A stretch of DNA of 64,000 nucleotides from an uncultured Pelagibacteraceae bacterium. GTDB taxonomy: Bacteria > Pseudomonadota > Alphaproteobacteria > Pelagibacterales > Pelagibacteraceae. Both the position numbers and the translations under genes were made by a program. Shown here one piece after another: positions 23,885-33,857 of this stretch (its first letter is position 1; each line of letters starts with the position of its first letter). Location: assembly GCA_902561765.1 (NCBI GenBank), contig CACEQR010000001.1, forward strand, positions 124,001 through 188,000. The letters are read 5' to 3'. The notes below the pieces were generated by a model that was not told the DNA's origin, searched no databases, and saw only the letters and a list, made by a program, of their open reading frames with translations.

Positions 23885-24970
23885 ATGAATACTCCATTAT
23901 TTAGAAAATTAAACCTAGAGGCCTATAAGCCTGGAAGATCCTTCTTAAATAAAAAAAAAAGTATAATAAAACTATCAGCTAATGAATCTGCTTTAGGCAT
24001 GAGCAAAAATGCTAATAAAGCAATATTAAAATCCAAAAATAATATATCAAAGTATCCAGATGGGAAATTTAAGGAATTAACATCCACAATTTCAAAAAAA
24101 TATAATTGCAAGCAAAATCAGATTATTTGTGGATCTGGATCTGACGAAATTATTCAAATGCTATGCCAGTTATTTTTGAACAAAGGAGATGAGGTAGTTG
24201 TGCCAGAGTACAGTTTTTTAATGTACAGAATTTATGCAAAAATAGTTGGAGCAAAAGTTATATTTTCTAAAGAAAAAAATTTTAAAGTATCAAATGATGA
24301 AATTATAAAAAAAATAACTAAAAGAACTAAAATTGTATTTATAGCTAATCCAAATAATCCTACAGGCACATACATTTCTAAAAAACAGTTATTAGATTTA
24401 AGAAAGCGTTTAAATAAAAAAATTTTATTAGTAGTTGATGATGCTTATTTTGAATATATGTTAAATAAAGATTATAGATCAGGTTTAGAGCTTTTTAAAA
24501 ATAAAAATAATGTATTTATATTAAGAACTTTTTCAAAAATTTATGGTCTTGCGTCTTTAAGAGTAGGATGGGGTTACGGCAGTAAAAAAATTGTAGATGC
24601 TTTATATAAAATTAAACCACCATTTAATGTTAATAAGATAGCACAGGAATGTGCAGTTGAGTCTCTTAAAGATAAAAATTTTATAAAAAAATCTGTAAAA
24701 CATAATTTAGATTGGGCTAAAAAAATAAAAAAAATAATGAATTCTTTTAATATACAAACAAATGAAATTGGACCAAATTTTTTTCTTTTAGATTTTAAAA
24801 GTTGTAAATTAACTGCAAGTTTTGTTGAGAGAAATCTTGAGAAATCGGGAATTATTCTTAGAGAAATGAATTCGTATGGAATTAAAAATTGTTTAAGACT
24901 TACAATTGGAAATGTGAGAGAAAATATACTTTTAATAAATCAGATGAAAAAGATTTTTAAAAATGTTTAA
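23885..24970 (+). CDS. hisC: histidinol-phosphate aminotransferase
   Basis: KLSANESALG, NPNNPTGTYIS, RTFSKIYGLASLRVGWGYG. Confidence 0.93.
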   Translation: MNTPLFRKLNLEAYKPGRSFLNKKKSIIKLSANESALGMSKNANKAILKSKNNISKYPDGKFKELTSTISKKYNCKQNQIICGSGSDEIIQMLCQLFLNKGDEVVVPEYSFLMYRIYAKIVGAKVIFSKEKNFKVSNDEIIKKITKRTKIVFIANPNNPTGTYISKKQLLDLRKRLNKKILLVVDDAYFEYMLNKDYRSGLELFKNKNNVFILRTFSKIYGLASLRVGWGYGSKKIVDALYKIKPPFNVNKIAQECAVESLKDKNFIKKSVKHNLDWAKKIKKIMNSFNIQTNEIGPNFFLLDFKSCKLTASFVERNLEKSGIILREMNSYGIKNCLRLTIGNVRENILLINQMKKIFKNV

Positions 24971-25862
24971 AAATATATTGATCGTTGGTTGTGGATTAAT
25001 TGGATCTTCGATTTTAAGAGCCTCCATAAATAAAAAAATTTCTAAAAACTTTTTTGTTTATGAAAAATCAAAAAAAAATATTAGAGAAATTAAAAAAATA
25101 AATAAAAAAATAATTATTTTAAAAAAACTAGATAATAAAATCTCAGATATGGATTTTGTTATAATCGCTACTCCAATGAGTCAATATGAAAGAATTATTC
25201 TTCACTTAAATAAGCATTTAAGTAAAAAATCTTTAATTACCGATGTTGGTTCTACAAAGGAAAACGTTAGCAAATTAAAAAATAATAGTCTGTTAAAGTC
25301 GCTTGATTGGATTATGAGTCATCCGATATCTGGATCAGAGGTAAGTGGACCAAAGTATGGAAGTAAAAGTCTTTTTATTAATAAATGGTGCATAGTTTTT
25401 AGAGATAAAAACAAAATAAAACAGAAAAAATTGGTTAATTTTTGGAAAAAAATTGGTTCTAAAGTAATAATTATGGATGAGAAAGTTCACGATAAGATAT
25501 TTTCCATTACAAGTCATTTACCCCATTTAATAGCTTACAATTTAATAAAGACCGCTCAAGATTTTCAAAAAACTCAAAAAAAAGATGTAATTAAATTTAG
25601 TGCGGGTGGGTTAAGAGATTTTTCAAGGATAGCTGCATCAAACGAAATTATGTGGAGAGATATTTTTTTTAATAACAAAAAAAATGTTGGTATTGCAATA
25701 AACTTATTTATTAAAAATTTAAAATCTTTTAAAAAAAATATTGAAAATTTAGATGATAAAACGTTAAGAAAAAAATTGGTTAATTCAAAAAAAGTAAGAC
25801 AGCAAATATTGAATTTAAAACAAGATATAGCAAAACCAGACTTTGGAAGAGACCTAAGCTAA
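24963..25862 (+). CDS. tyrA: prephenate/arogenate dehydrogenase
   Basis: ILIVGCGLIGSSILRA, DVGSTKENV, MSHPISGSEVSGP. Confidence 0.92.
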   Translation: MFKNILIVGCGLIGSSILRASINKKISKNFFVYEKSKKNIREIKKINKKIIILKKLDNKISDMDFVIIATPMSQYERIILHLNKHLSKKSLITDVGSTKENVSKLKNNSLLKSLDWIMSHPISGSEVSGPKYGSKSLFINKWCIVFRDKNKIKQKKLVNFWKKIGSKVIIMDEKVHDKIFSITSHLPHLIAYNLIKTAQDFQKTQKKDVIKFSAGGLRDFSRIAASNEIMWRDIFFNNKKNVGIAINLFIKNLKSFKKNIENLDDKTLRKKLVNSKKVRQQILNLKQDIAKPDFGRDLS

Positions 25863-26614
25863 ATCGATATTATTTTAATCACTTTTAAATTTGCAGTTTT
25901 TTCAATTAATTTAATGGTTTTTATTATTGGCATTATTATTACTTTTTTTCTTGGACCATATGCATGAATTAATTCTCTTGTATTTAGACAAATTGCTACA
26001 TGCCCTCTCCAAAAAATAATATCTCCTTTTTTAAATACTTTTTTATTCTTAATACCTTTTTTGATTTTAACTTGATCTTTTGTATCTCTTGGAAAGAATT
26101 TATTGTTATATTTATAAAAAATTTGCAGTAATGCTGAACAATCAATACCATCAAAAGTTTTACCACCCCATTTATATTTAATATCCAAAAAAAGTTTTAA
26201 TATTTTATTAAAATTATAATTTTTTTTATTTAATATTTGTAATTCATTTAATTTTATCCATTTATTCTTTTCAAACATTACAAAGTTATTTTTTTTATTT
26301 ATAATCTGAATTTCAGATGAAAATGGAAGGTGTTTTTTTGTAAAAAATTTAATATTGTTTTTTGGTTTATTATAAATCTTTGATTTTAATATACTGACTT
26401 TGTGAGTTTTATTTAAAACTTTATTAAATTTTTTGATTTTTATAAAACCTAAGTAATTATCAAAATCTGTTTTAATCTTAAAAAAATCTTTCTTTTTTCC
26501 AATTATACTAAACTTTTCACCGTAAATTAATTGAGTACTTATATTTGATTTCTTCGAGGCCAGCTCATAAACGTTTAAATAGGAATTCTTACAGAAATAG
26601 CTATTTTGCACCAA
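25859..26614 (-). CDS. NlpC/P60 family peptidase with N-terminal SH3-like region
   Basis: KYKWGGKTFDGIDCSALLQ, KKGDIIFWRGHVAICL, ELIHAYG. Confidence 0.88.
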   Translation of the reverse strand: MVQNSYFCKNSYLNVYELASKKSNISTQLIYGEKFSIIGKKKDFFKIKTDFDNYLGFIKIKKFNKVLNKTHKVSILKSKIYNKPKNNIKFFTKKHLPFSSEIQIINKKNNFVMFEKNKWIKLNELQILNKKNYNFNKILKLFLDIKYKWGGKTFDGIDCSALLQIFYKYNNKFFPRDTKDQVKIKKGIKNKKVFKKGDIIFWRGHVAICLNTRELIHAYGPRKKVIIMPIIKTIKLIEKTANLKVIKIISI

Positions 26615-27989
26615 TTTTAACTTTATTCCTTATAAACCAAAGACAAATTAGTGATGGAATAACCATTACAGTTGTTATTATAAAAAATGTACCCCAGTCT
26701 CCATTTAGCCAATCTACTAGTGCACCTGATGAAGAGGCAAGGGTAGTTCTTCCAGCAGTTCCAATGGATGCTAATAATGCATATTGAGTTGCTGTATAGG
26801 TTCTATCTACTAATAAAGAAATAAAGGCAACAAATGCAACTGTTGCAAATGCAGCTGTTATATCATCAGCTATTACAGCTATTGCAAATAATAATTCTGA
26901 TTTACCTGTCCAGGCCAATAATGCAAAAAGTAAATTAGTTACAGCCATCAAACCTCCAGCAAAAAACATAGTTTTGATTGTTCCAGCTCTCATCGCCATT
27001 ACACCACCTATTAAAGTGAAAACTACAGTTGTTATCCATCCTAATCCTTTAGAATAAATTGCTATTTGTCCTTTTGAAAATCCAATTTCTTTATAAAAAA
27101 CAATAGACATACGTCCTAGAAATGCCTCACCAATTTTAAATAAAAATACAAATCCTAATATCCCAACTGCGATTGCAAAACCATTTTTTTTGAAAAAGCT
27201 TATTATTGGTCCACCAATAGTTCCCGAAATGTAAGCAATAAAATTTGTTAAAACATTATTTGATCCAAGCTTGTTTACAATCATTTGATCTGTTTCTTTT
27301 TGATTATTTTGTCTGTTATTATCAATTGGTTCATGAACAAACATTAAACAAATATTCATTAAAATAATTAAAACACCTAAAACTAAAAAAGTAGCTTGCC
27401 AATAATCAGCTATTCCCATATTTTCAAAAAATTCTGCAGTAAATAATGCTATAACACCTCCTAATTTATAGCCAGTCCACCAACCAACTACTGCCATGGC
27501 CGCACCTGCTGCCATAGATTTCCCCTCATTTGCATCAATTTGTTCAATTCTTAACGCATCAACAGTTATATCTTGGGTTGCTGAAGCTATTGCAATTACT
27601 AATCCAACACTAATCAAAAGTGCTAAATTTTGTGTAGGATTTATTAAACTCCAGACAATTAAGCTAAGTAAAATTATTAATTGCATTAACACAATCCATC
27701 CTCGTCTATGTCCTAATTTTTTTGTTAAAAATGGAATTTGTATTCTGTCAATGATGGGAGCCCATAAATAATTAAAAGCATAAACTCCAAATATTAATCC
27801 TGCCCAACCAATCGTCGATCTACTCAATCCCTCTTCTTTTAACCAAAGACTTAAGCTGCTTGCAATTAATACCCAAGGAAAACCACTTATTGCCCCAAGA
27901 AGCAATATTCTCAACATCCTAATATCTTTATAGACCAATAAAGAATCTACCCAGCTTTGTGTTGTTTTAGACATTAATATTTCCTCCAA
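26601..27989 (-). CDS. AmpG-like MFS permease (muropeptide transporter family)
   Basis: 12-TM; FGVYAFNYLWAPIIDRIQIPFL, GHRRGWIVLMQ, ATQDITVDALRIEQ. Confidence 0.88.
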   Translation of the reverse strand: MEEILMSKTTQSWVDSLLVYKDIRMLRILLLGAISGFPWVLIASSLSLWLKEEGLSRSTIGWAGLIFGVYAFNYLWAPIIDRIQIPFLTKKLGHRRGWIVLMQLIILLSLIVWSLINPTQNLALLISVGLVIAIASATQDITVDALRIEQIDANEGKSMAAGAAMAVVGWWTGYKLGGVIALFTAEFFENMGIADYWQATFLVLGVLIILMNICLMFVHEPIDNNRQNNQKETDQMIVNKLGSNNVLTNFIAYISGTIGGPIISFFKKNGFAIAVGILGFVFLFKIGEAFLGRMSIVFYKEIGFSKGQIAIYSKGLGWITTVVFTLIGGVMAMRAGTIKTMFFAGGLMAVTNLLFALLAWTGKSELLFAIAVIADDITAAFATVAFVAFISLLVDRTYTATQYALLASIGTAGRTTLASSSGALVDWLNGDWGTFFIITTVMVIPSLICLWFIRNKVKIGAK

Positions 27990-29416
27990 AATGATGGAAT
28001 AAATAATACTAATACAGCAAACAGTTCTAATCTACCTAAAATCATCGCTAAACTTAAAATCCATTTTGAAAAATCAGATAAATTTGAAAAATTACCATTT
28101 GGACCGATAATATCACCTAATCCAGGCCCCACATTTGATATTGATGTTGCGGCTGCTGATATTGAAGTTGTTAAATCCAGACCACTTGTTGATAAAAGAG
28201 CAGTAATAAGAAAGAAAATTACAATATATAAAAATATGAATGAAATGATTGATGCCAAAAATTTTTCATCAATATTGCTATTTTCATATTTTATTTTAAA
28301 TATACCTCTAGGATAAATTATCTTTTTTAATTGTATGGTAATAAATTGAAATAAGATTTGCACTCTAAATATTTTAATCCCACAAGCAGTAGACCCTGCA
28401 CAGCCACCAATAAACATTAGTATTAGAAAATAAATCAATGGGAATTGGCCCCACTCGCTAAAGTTTTGAGTTACATAACCTGTTCCTGTTAATATAGATA
28501 TAACATTAAATGCTACAGACCTTATATCTGAAATATTTTGGTTTTGAGTTAACAAATATAAATACATTAAAAGAATTGAAAAAATTATTATTTTAAAAAA
28601 GGTTTTTATTTGTGTGTCATTAAAAAATATTTTTTTATCACCATTTAGATATTTGATGTAAGCAATGAAAGGAATACTTCCTAAAATGATAAATATAATA
28701 GATGTCAATTCTATTAAAGAATTATCAAAGTAACCTATAGATTCATTATAATTAGAGAAGCCCCCAGTTGCTATTGTTGTCATTGAGTGAACAATACTAT
28801 CGAAAAAGTTCATTCCAAATATTTTATAAAAAAAAGCGCATATGAAAGTTAATCCCGAGTATACTAGTATTAATCTTAAAGCTATTTCTTTTGATCTTGG
28901 TAAAATTTTTTCTGGAGTATCACTAGTTGATATAATAAACAACTGCATCCCACCAATATTCATAAGTGGCATTAAAGTAATTGCCATAACGATTATTCCA
29001 ATTCCACCCAACCATTGAAGCATTCCTCTCCAAAGCAAGATACTTTTAGGAGTTTCATTTAAGTTAGTAATTATAGTTGATCCTGTAGTAGTTATACCTG
29101 ACATACTCTCAAAAAAAGCATCAGTTATACTTAAATTAATTTCAGAAAATACGAATGGAAGTGAACCAAAAATAGCAATACTTAACCAAGATAAAGCTGT
29201 AAGAAGAAAAGCTTGAGGTAAACTTATTTTTTTATCATGATCTAAATTTGATAATAAAAAAAGAACACCAAATATCACAGTCACAATTCCAGAGCTTATA
29301 AAACCAGAGTCTAGTTCATTATAAAAAAACTGTGCCAAAATTGGCGCAATCATCGATAAACCTAAAATAACTTGTAAAATTCCTAGAGTAAAAAAAACTG
29401 TTTTATAATTGGACAT
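27974..29416 (-). CDS. trkH: TrkH-type potassium uptake protein
   Basis: SMSGITTTGSTI, STIATGGFSNYN-like (MTTIATGGFSNYN), GGCAGSTACGIKIFR. Confidence 0.93.
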   Translation of the reverse strand: MSNYKTVFFTLGILQVILGLSMIAPILAQFFYNELDSGFISSGIVTVIFGVLFLLSNLDHDKKISLPQAFLLTALSWLSIAIFGSLPFVFSEINLSITDAFFESMSGITTTGSTIITNLNETPKSILLWRGMLQWLGGIGIIVMAITLMPLMNIGGMQLFIISTSDTPEKILPRSKEIALRLILVYSGLTFICAFFYKIFGMNFFDSIVHSMTTIATGGFSNYNESIGYFDNSLIELTSIIFIILGSIPFIAYIKYLNGDKKIFFNDTQIKTFFKIIIFSILLMYLYLLTQNQNISDIRSVAFNVISILTGTGYVTQNFSEWGQFPLIYFLILMFIGGCAGSTACGIKIFRVQILFQFITIQLKKIIYPRGIFKIKYENSNIDEKFLASIISFIFLYIVIFFLITALLSTSGLDLTTSISAAATSISNVGPGLGDIIGPNGNFSNLSDFSKWILSLAMILGRLELFAVLVLFIPSFWRKY

Positions 29417-29502
29417 TTTGAATGGACATTATTTTATGGTAAATAAATTTCAACTCTATAAGAATTATTAAAAACGTTAATTAACAGGCAGTTTAATAAA
29501 AA

Positions 29503-31071
29503 GTGATAGATAAAACCAACTTAGATAAAACAAACGCTTGGCCATTCGTTGAAGCAAAAAAGCTTCTACGCGAAAGAAAAAAAAATATTGAAAGTAAGGG
29601 TAAAATTATTCTCCAAACTGGATATGGTCCTAGTGGTTTACCTCATATTGGTACTTTTGGTGAGGTGGCAAGAACTTCGATGATAGTTAATGCTTTAAAC
29701 CAATTAACTGATCTTCCAAAAGAAATAATCACTTTTTCTGATGATATGGACGGACTTAGAAAAGTTCCTGAAAATATTCCTAATTTCAAAAAACTCGAAG
29801 AAAATCTTCACAAACCTTTAACACAAGTTCCAGATCCTTTTGAAAAATTTAAAAGTTTTGGAGAACATAACAATGAAATGCTAAAAAATTTTTTAGATAA
29901 ATTTAATTTCAAATATAATTTTAAAAGCTCAACAGCATTATATAAATCTGGTTTTTTTAATGACACATTAAATTTAATTTTAGAAAACTATGAAGGGATA
30001 ATGAATATAATTATACCCACTCTTGGCAAAGAAAGGCAAAAAACATATTCGCCCTTTTTACCTATTTGTCCTGATACAGGAGTTGTACTAGAGATACCAG
30101 TATCAGAATTAGATAGAAAAAACTCAAAAATTATTTTTAATAACAATGGTAAAAAATTAGAACAGAGTATTTTGGATGGAAATTGTAAATTACAGTGGAA
30201 AGTAGATTGGGCTATGAGATGGTACGCTTTAGATGTTGATTTTGAAATGTACGGAAAAGATTTGATTGAGAGTGCAATTTTATCAACTAAAATTATAAAA
30301 CTATTAGGAAAATCAAACCCTTCAGGATTTGCTTACGAACTGTTTTTAGATGAAAAAGGTGAAAAAATATCCAAGTCAAAAGGAAATGGAATTACAATCG
30401 ATCAATGGTTGGAGTATGCATCACCTCAGAGTCTTTCTTTATACATGTACCAAAATCCAAAAAGAGCAAAAAAGCTTTACAGAGAGGTAGTGCCTAAGGC
30501 TGTGGATGAATATCTTGATTTTATTGAAAAAAGCAAAACTCAAAACGAACTTCAACAGCTTATGAATCCTGTTTGGCATGTTCACAATGCAAAAATTCCA
30601 GATGAAAATTCAATTATGTCTTTCTCAATGTTGCTAAATTTAGTTGAGACAAGTAATGCTGACACAAAAGATTTATTGTGGAAGTTTGTTAAGAAATATA
30701 AAAAAGATATTAATGAGAATGAACATCCTATTTTTGATAACTTAATAGGTTATGCTATTAAATATTTTAATGACGCTATAAAATCTAAAAAAATTTATAA
30801 AAAACCAAATGAAAAAGAAAAAATTGCTTTAGATGCACTAGTAAAATCTTTAGATAATTGTGACGATTCAATGAAACCAGAGGATATTCAAACGACTATT
30901 TATACAGTTGGCAAAGAGAATGGCTATAAAGAAAATTTACGTGATTGGTTTAAGTTAATTTATGAAGTAGTTTTTGGTGAAGAAAATGGACCAAGATTTG
31001 GTTTTTTTATTAGTTTTTTTGGCGTTAAAGAAACAAAGGAATTAATTAAGAGCAAAATAGAAAATGTTTAA
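29503..31071 (+). CDS. lysS: class I lysyl-tRNA synthetase
   Basis: HIGH-like GPSGLPHIGTFGEV, KMSKS-like EKISKSKGNG; GTG start. Confidence 0.93.
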   Translation: MIDKTNLDKTNAWPFVEAKKLLRERKKNIESKGKIILQTGYGPSGLPHIGTFGEVARTSMIVNALNQLTDLPKEIITFSDDMDGLRKVPENIPNFKKLEENLHKPLTQVPDPFEKFKSFGEHNNEMLKNFLDKFNFKYNFKSSTALYKSGFFNDTLNLILENYEGIMNIIIPTLGKERQKTYSPFLPICPDTGVVLEIPVSELDRKNSKIIFNNNGKKLEQSILDGNCKLQWKVDWAMRWYALDVDFEMYGKDLIESAILSTKIIKLLGKSNPSGFAYELFLDEKGEKISKSKGNGITIDQWLEYASPQSLSLYMYQNPKRAKKLYREVVPKAVDEYLDFIEKSKTQNELQQLMNPVWHVHNAKIPDENSIMSFSMLLNLVETSNADTKDLLWKFVKKYKKDINENEHPIFDNLIGYAIKYFNDAIKSKKIYKKPNEKEKIALDALVKSLDNCDDSMKPEDIQTTIYTVGKENGYKENLRDWFKLIYEVVFGEENGPRFGFFISFFGVKETKELIKSKIENV

Positions 31072-32104
31072 TATTTTTAGACCACTAATTTTTAAATTTA
31101 GTCCTGAGGTCGCTCACTCGTTGGCGATTAAAGCATTAAAATTAAATAATATTTCATACAGCAAACCTAAAGATAGTCATATTTTAGAAACAACTTTCTG
31201 TGATAAAATATTACCTTCACCCATTGGTGTTGCTGCAGGGTTTGACAAAAATGCAGAAGTGTACAACCCTCTATTTAATCTAGGATTTGGTTTTGTTGAG
31301 GTGGGAACAATTACTCCAAAAGCTCAATTTGGTAACCCAAAGCCAAGAGTTTTTAGACTAGAAGAAGATGAAGCCCTTATTAATAGATTAGGTTTTAATA
31401 ATTCTGGATCTGATGAAATATCTAAAAGAATAAAGGAAAATATTAAAAAAGGTTTTTTAGGAATTAATATTGGCCCAAACAAAGATTCAACTAATAGAAT
31501 TTCAGACTATTTAATTTGTTTTAGAAAGTTTCATAACTTAGCTGATTATATCACAATAAATATTTCTTCACCTAATACAGAAAATTTGAGAGATTTTCAC
31601 AACAGGAATGAACTAAATTCTTTAATAGATAAGTTAAAAAAAGAAAAAAAAGAATTAAATTCTGATGTCCCACTTGCTATAAAAGTTTCACCAGATTTAA
31701 ATGATGACCAAATCAATGAGGTTTCTAAAATTATTTTAGATCAAGAAATAAAAATTATTATTATTTCAAATACAACTGATAAAAATCGAGAAGATTTAAA
31801 AAATATAAATAAATTAGAAAAGGGTGGTTTATCAGGTAAACCTATTGAAAAAATTTCAAATGAAATAATTTCTAAATTTTATAAAATTTTAAAAAACAAA
31901 ACAAAAATTATTGGAGTAGGAGGTGTAAGTAATGGAAATGATGCTTTTGAAAAAATCGCTCGTGGTGCATCTCTTGTACAATTATATACTGGTATGGTTT
32001 ATAGAGGCCCTAGTATAGCTAGAAAAATAAGTAATGAATTAATTATTTTATTAAAAAATAAAGGATTTAAAAATGTTTCAGAAGCAATTGGAACCAAAAA
32101 TTAA
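31064..32104 (+). CDS. pyrD: dihydroorotate dehydrogenase (quinone)
   Basis: GVAAGFDKNAEVY, NISSPNTENLRDF, IIGVGGVSNGNDAFEKI. Confidence 0.95.
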   Translation: MFNIFRPLIFKFSPEVAHSLAIKALKLNNISYSKPKDSHILETTFCDKILPSPIGVAAGFDKNAEVYNPLFNLGFGFVEVGTITPKAQFGNPKPRVFRLEEDEALINRLGFNNSGSDEISKRIKENIKKGFLGINIGPNKDSTNRISDYLICFRKFHNLADYITINISSPNTENLRDFHNRNELNSLIDKLKKEKKELNSDVPLAIKVSPDLNDDQINEVSKIILDQEIKIIIISNTTDKNREDLKNINKLEKGGLSGKPIEKISNEIISKFYKILKNKTKIIGVGGVSNGNDAFEKIARGASLVQLYTGMVYRGPSIARKISNELIILLKNKGFKNVSEAIGTKN

Positions 32105-32106
32105 TC

Positions 32107-32135
32107 TTGACGCAATAAGATTCTAATCCTATACA
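32107..32135 (+). promoter_or_regulatory. predicted sigma70-type promoter of rpmB
   Basis: TTGACG (32107-32112), exact 17-nt spacer, TATACA (32130-32135); ATG at 32148. Confidence 0.65.
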
Positions 32136-32147
32136 GTCACATAATTT

Positions 32148-32429
32148 ATGTCTAAGAAATGTGAACTTACTGGCAAAATCCCACTTAAGGGACATAACGT
32201 TAGTCATGCTAATAATAAGACCAAAAGAAGATTTTTACCAAATCTTAAAAAAGTAAAATTTAAAAGCGAATTACTTAAAAGAAGTTTGAAATTAACAGTT
32301 TCAAATGCCGGAGTAAGATCAGTTGATAAAAAGGGAAGTTTTGACCAATTTATTCTGTCAGCAAAATCCAGAGACTTATCTTTAAGACTAAAAAAAATCA
32401 AAAAATCACTTATAGCTAAATCAGCTTAA
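32148..32429 (+). CDS. rpmB: 50S ribosomal protein L28
   Basis: [33 protein letters not shown]. Confidence 0.97.
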   Translation: MSKKCELTGKIPLKGHNVSHANNKTKRRFLPNLKKVKFKSELLKRSLKLTVSNAGVRSVDKKGSFDQFILSAKSRDLSLRLKKIKKSLIAKSA

Positions 32430-32983
32430 TGAATAAAATATTTTTAACACTCTCATTTTTAATGGGATTTGTTGTTTTAGCATCTAATTATCTAGTTCAG
32501 TTCCCAATCAAATATTATGGACTTCAAGATCTTTTAACTTATGGGGCATTTAGTTATCCAGTTGCTTTTTTAATAACTGACTTAGCAAACAGATCTTTTG
32601 GAAAACTAGTTGCTAGAAAAATTGTTTATATAGGATTTATCATCGGTATTTTATTTACTTTAATATTTTCTACAAACTTTGCAGATTTAATCTCATTAAG
32701 AATTGCTATAGGCTCAGGTACAGCTTTTATTATTGCCCAACTTCTTGATGTACAAATATTTGATCAGTTAAGAAAAAAAAAATGGTTTGTAGCCCCACTT
32801 GCATCTTCATTGATTGGTTCAACAATTGATACGTTTTTATTTTTCTCAATTTCATTTTATGGAACAGGAGTACCTTGGGTAACCCTCTCACTTGGAGATC
32901 TAGTTGTAAAAATACTTGTAGCTTTAATAATGTTAATACCTTTTAGATTATTGTTAGGTACTTTTAAAGAGGTCAAAGTTTAG
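32429..32983 (+). CDS. yhhQ: queuosine precursor transporter family (YhhQ/VUT)
   Basis: ASNYLVQFPI, TYGAFSYPVAFLITDLANRSFGK, multiple TM segments. Confidence 0.85.
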   Translation: MNKIFLTLSFLMGFVVLASNYLVQFPIKYYGLQDLLTYGAFSYPVAFLITDLANRSFGKLVARKIVYIGFIIGILFTLIFSTNFADLISLRIAIGSGTAFIIAQLLDVQIFDQLRKKKWFVAPLASSLIGSTIDTFLFFSISFYGTGVPWVTLSLGDLVVKILVALIMLIPFRLLLGTFKEVKV

Positions 32984-33855
32984 TATAAAAATTTGTAAGC
33001 TAAAATTTTGTAAGCTAATTTTGCTACAAGAAAATTATAAGAATTAAACCCTTTTATTGGTGATAATTCATTTATATCAGCACCAACAATATTAGAGTTT
33101 TTAGATGCAATCCTTAAAATATTTAGAGTTTCATCCCATAATAATCCACCAGGTTCAGGAGTTCCTGTTGCTGGCATAATGCTTGAGTCTAATCCGTCAA
33201 CGTCAAAAGTAATGTATACAGTTTTATTTTTAATTAATTTTTTAAATTTATTTAGATTCCATTTACTTTTATCTTTTGCCCAAAAAATTTTTATTCTTGA
33301 AGAATTTTTTTTTAAGAATGGAATTTCACTTTCTGAAATATTTCTGATACCAAAAGAAATAACAGAAATATTTTGAAAATCTAAACATCTCCTAATAGCA
33401 GATGCGTGAGAAAATTTCTCACCATTATAACTTTCGCGTAAATCAGCGTGTGCATCAAAATGTAAAAGGCAAATATTTTTAAATTTTCTTGCAAAAGGAG
33501 CAATACATCCAGGAGTAATTGAATGTTCACCTCCAAATGTCATCGGAAAAAGTCTTTTATTTAAAATTTGCTCATTAATTTTAGACATTTTTTTTAAAGC
33601 TTTGTTGATATTCTTATCTATCTTAAATGGTTTATAAGTTTTTATGCCTATTTTTTTATATGGCTCACAGTTTAGTTCTTCATCATAAAGCTCAACTTGA
33701 TGTGAGGCTTTTATAATTTCCTTAGGACCATTCTTTGTACCGCTTCCGTAGCTAACAGTTTTTTCCAAACCAAAAGGAACAATAACTACTTTTTCTTTAA
33801 AATTAAATTTATTGTCAATTCCCAAAAAACCATTTTTATTTGAAAGGTATTCCAT
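32980..33855 (-). CDS. speB: agmatinase / ureohydrolase family
   Basis: Mn ligands FGGEHSITPG, LLHFDAHADLR, TFDVDGLDSSIMPATGTPEPGG. Confidence 0.9.
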   Translation of the reverse strand: MEYLSNKNGFLGIDNKFNFKEKVVIVPFGLEKTVSYGSGTKNGPKEIIKASHQVELYDEELNCEPYKKIGIKTYKPFKIDKNINKALKKMSKINEQILNKRLFPMTFGGEHSITPGCIAPFARKFKNICLLHFDAHADLRESYNGEKFSHASAIRRCLDFQNISVISFGIRNISESEIPFLKKNSSRIKIFWAKDKSKWNLNKFKKLIKNKTVYITFDVDGLDSSIMPATGTPEPGGLLWDETLNILRIASKNSNIVGADINELSPIKGFNSYNFLVAKLAYKILAYKFLY

Positions 33856-33857
33856 TT

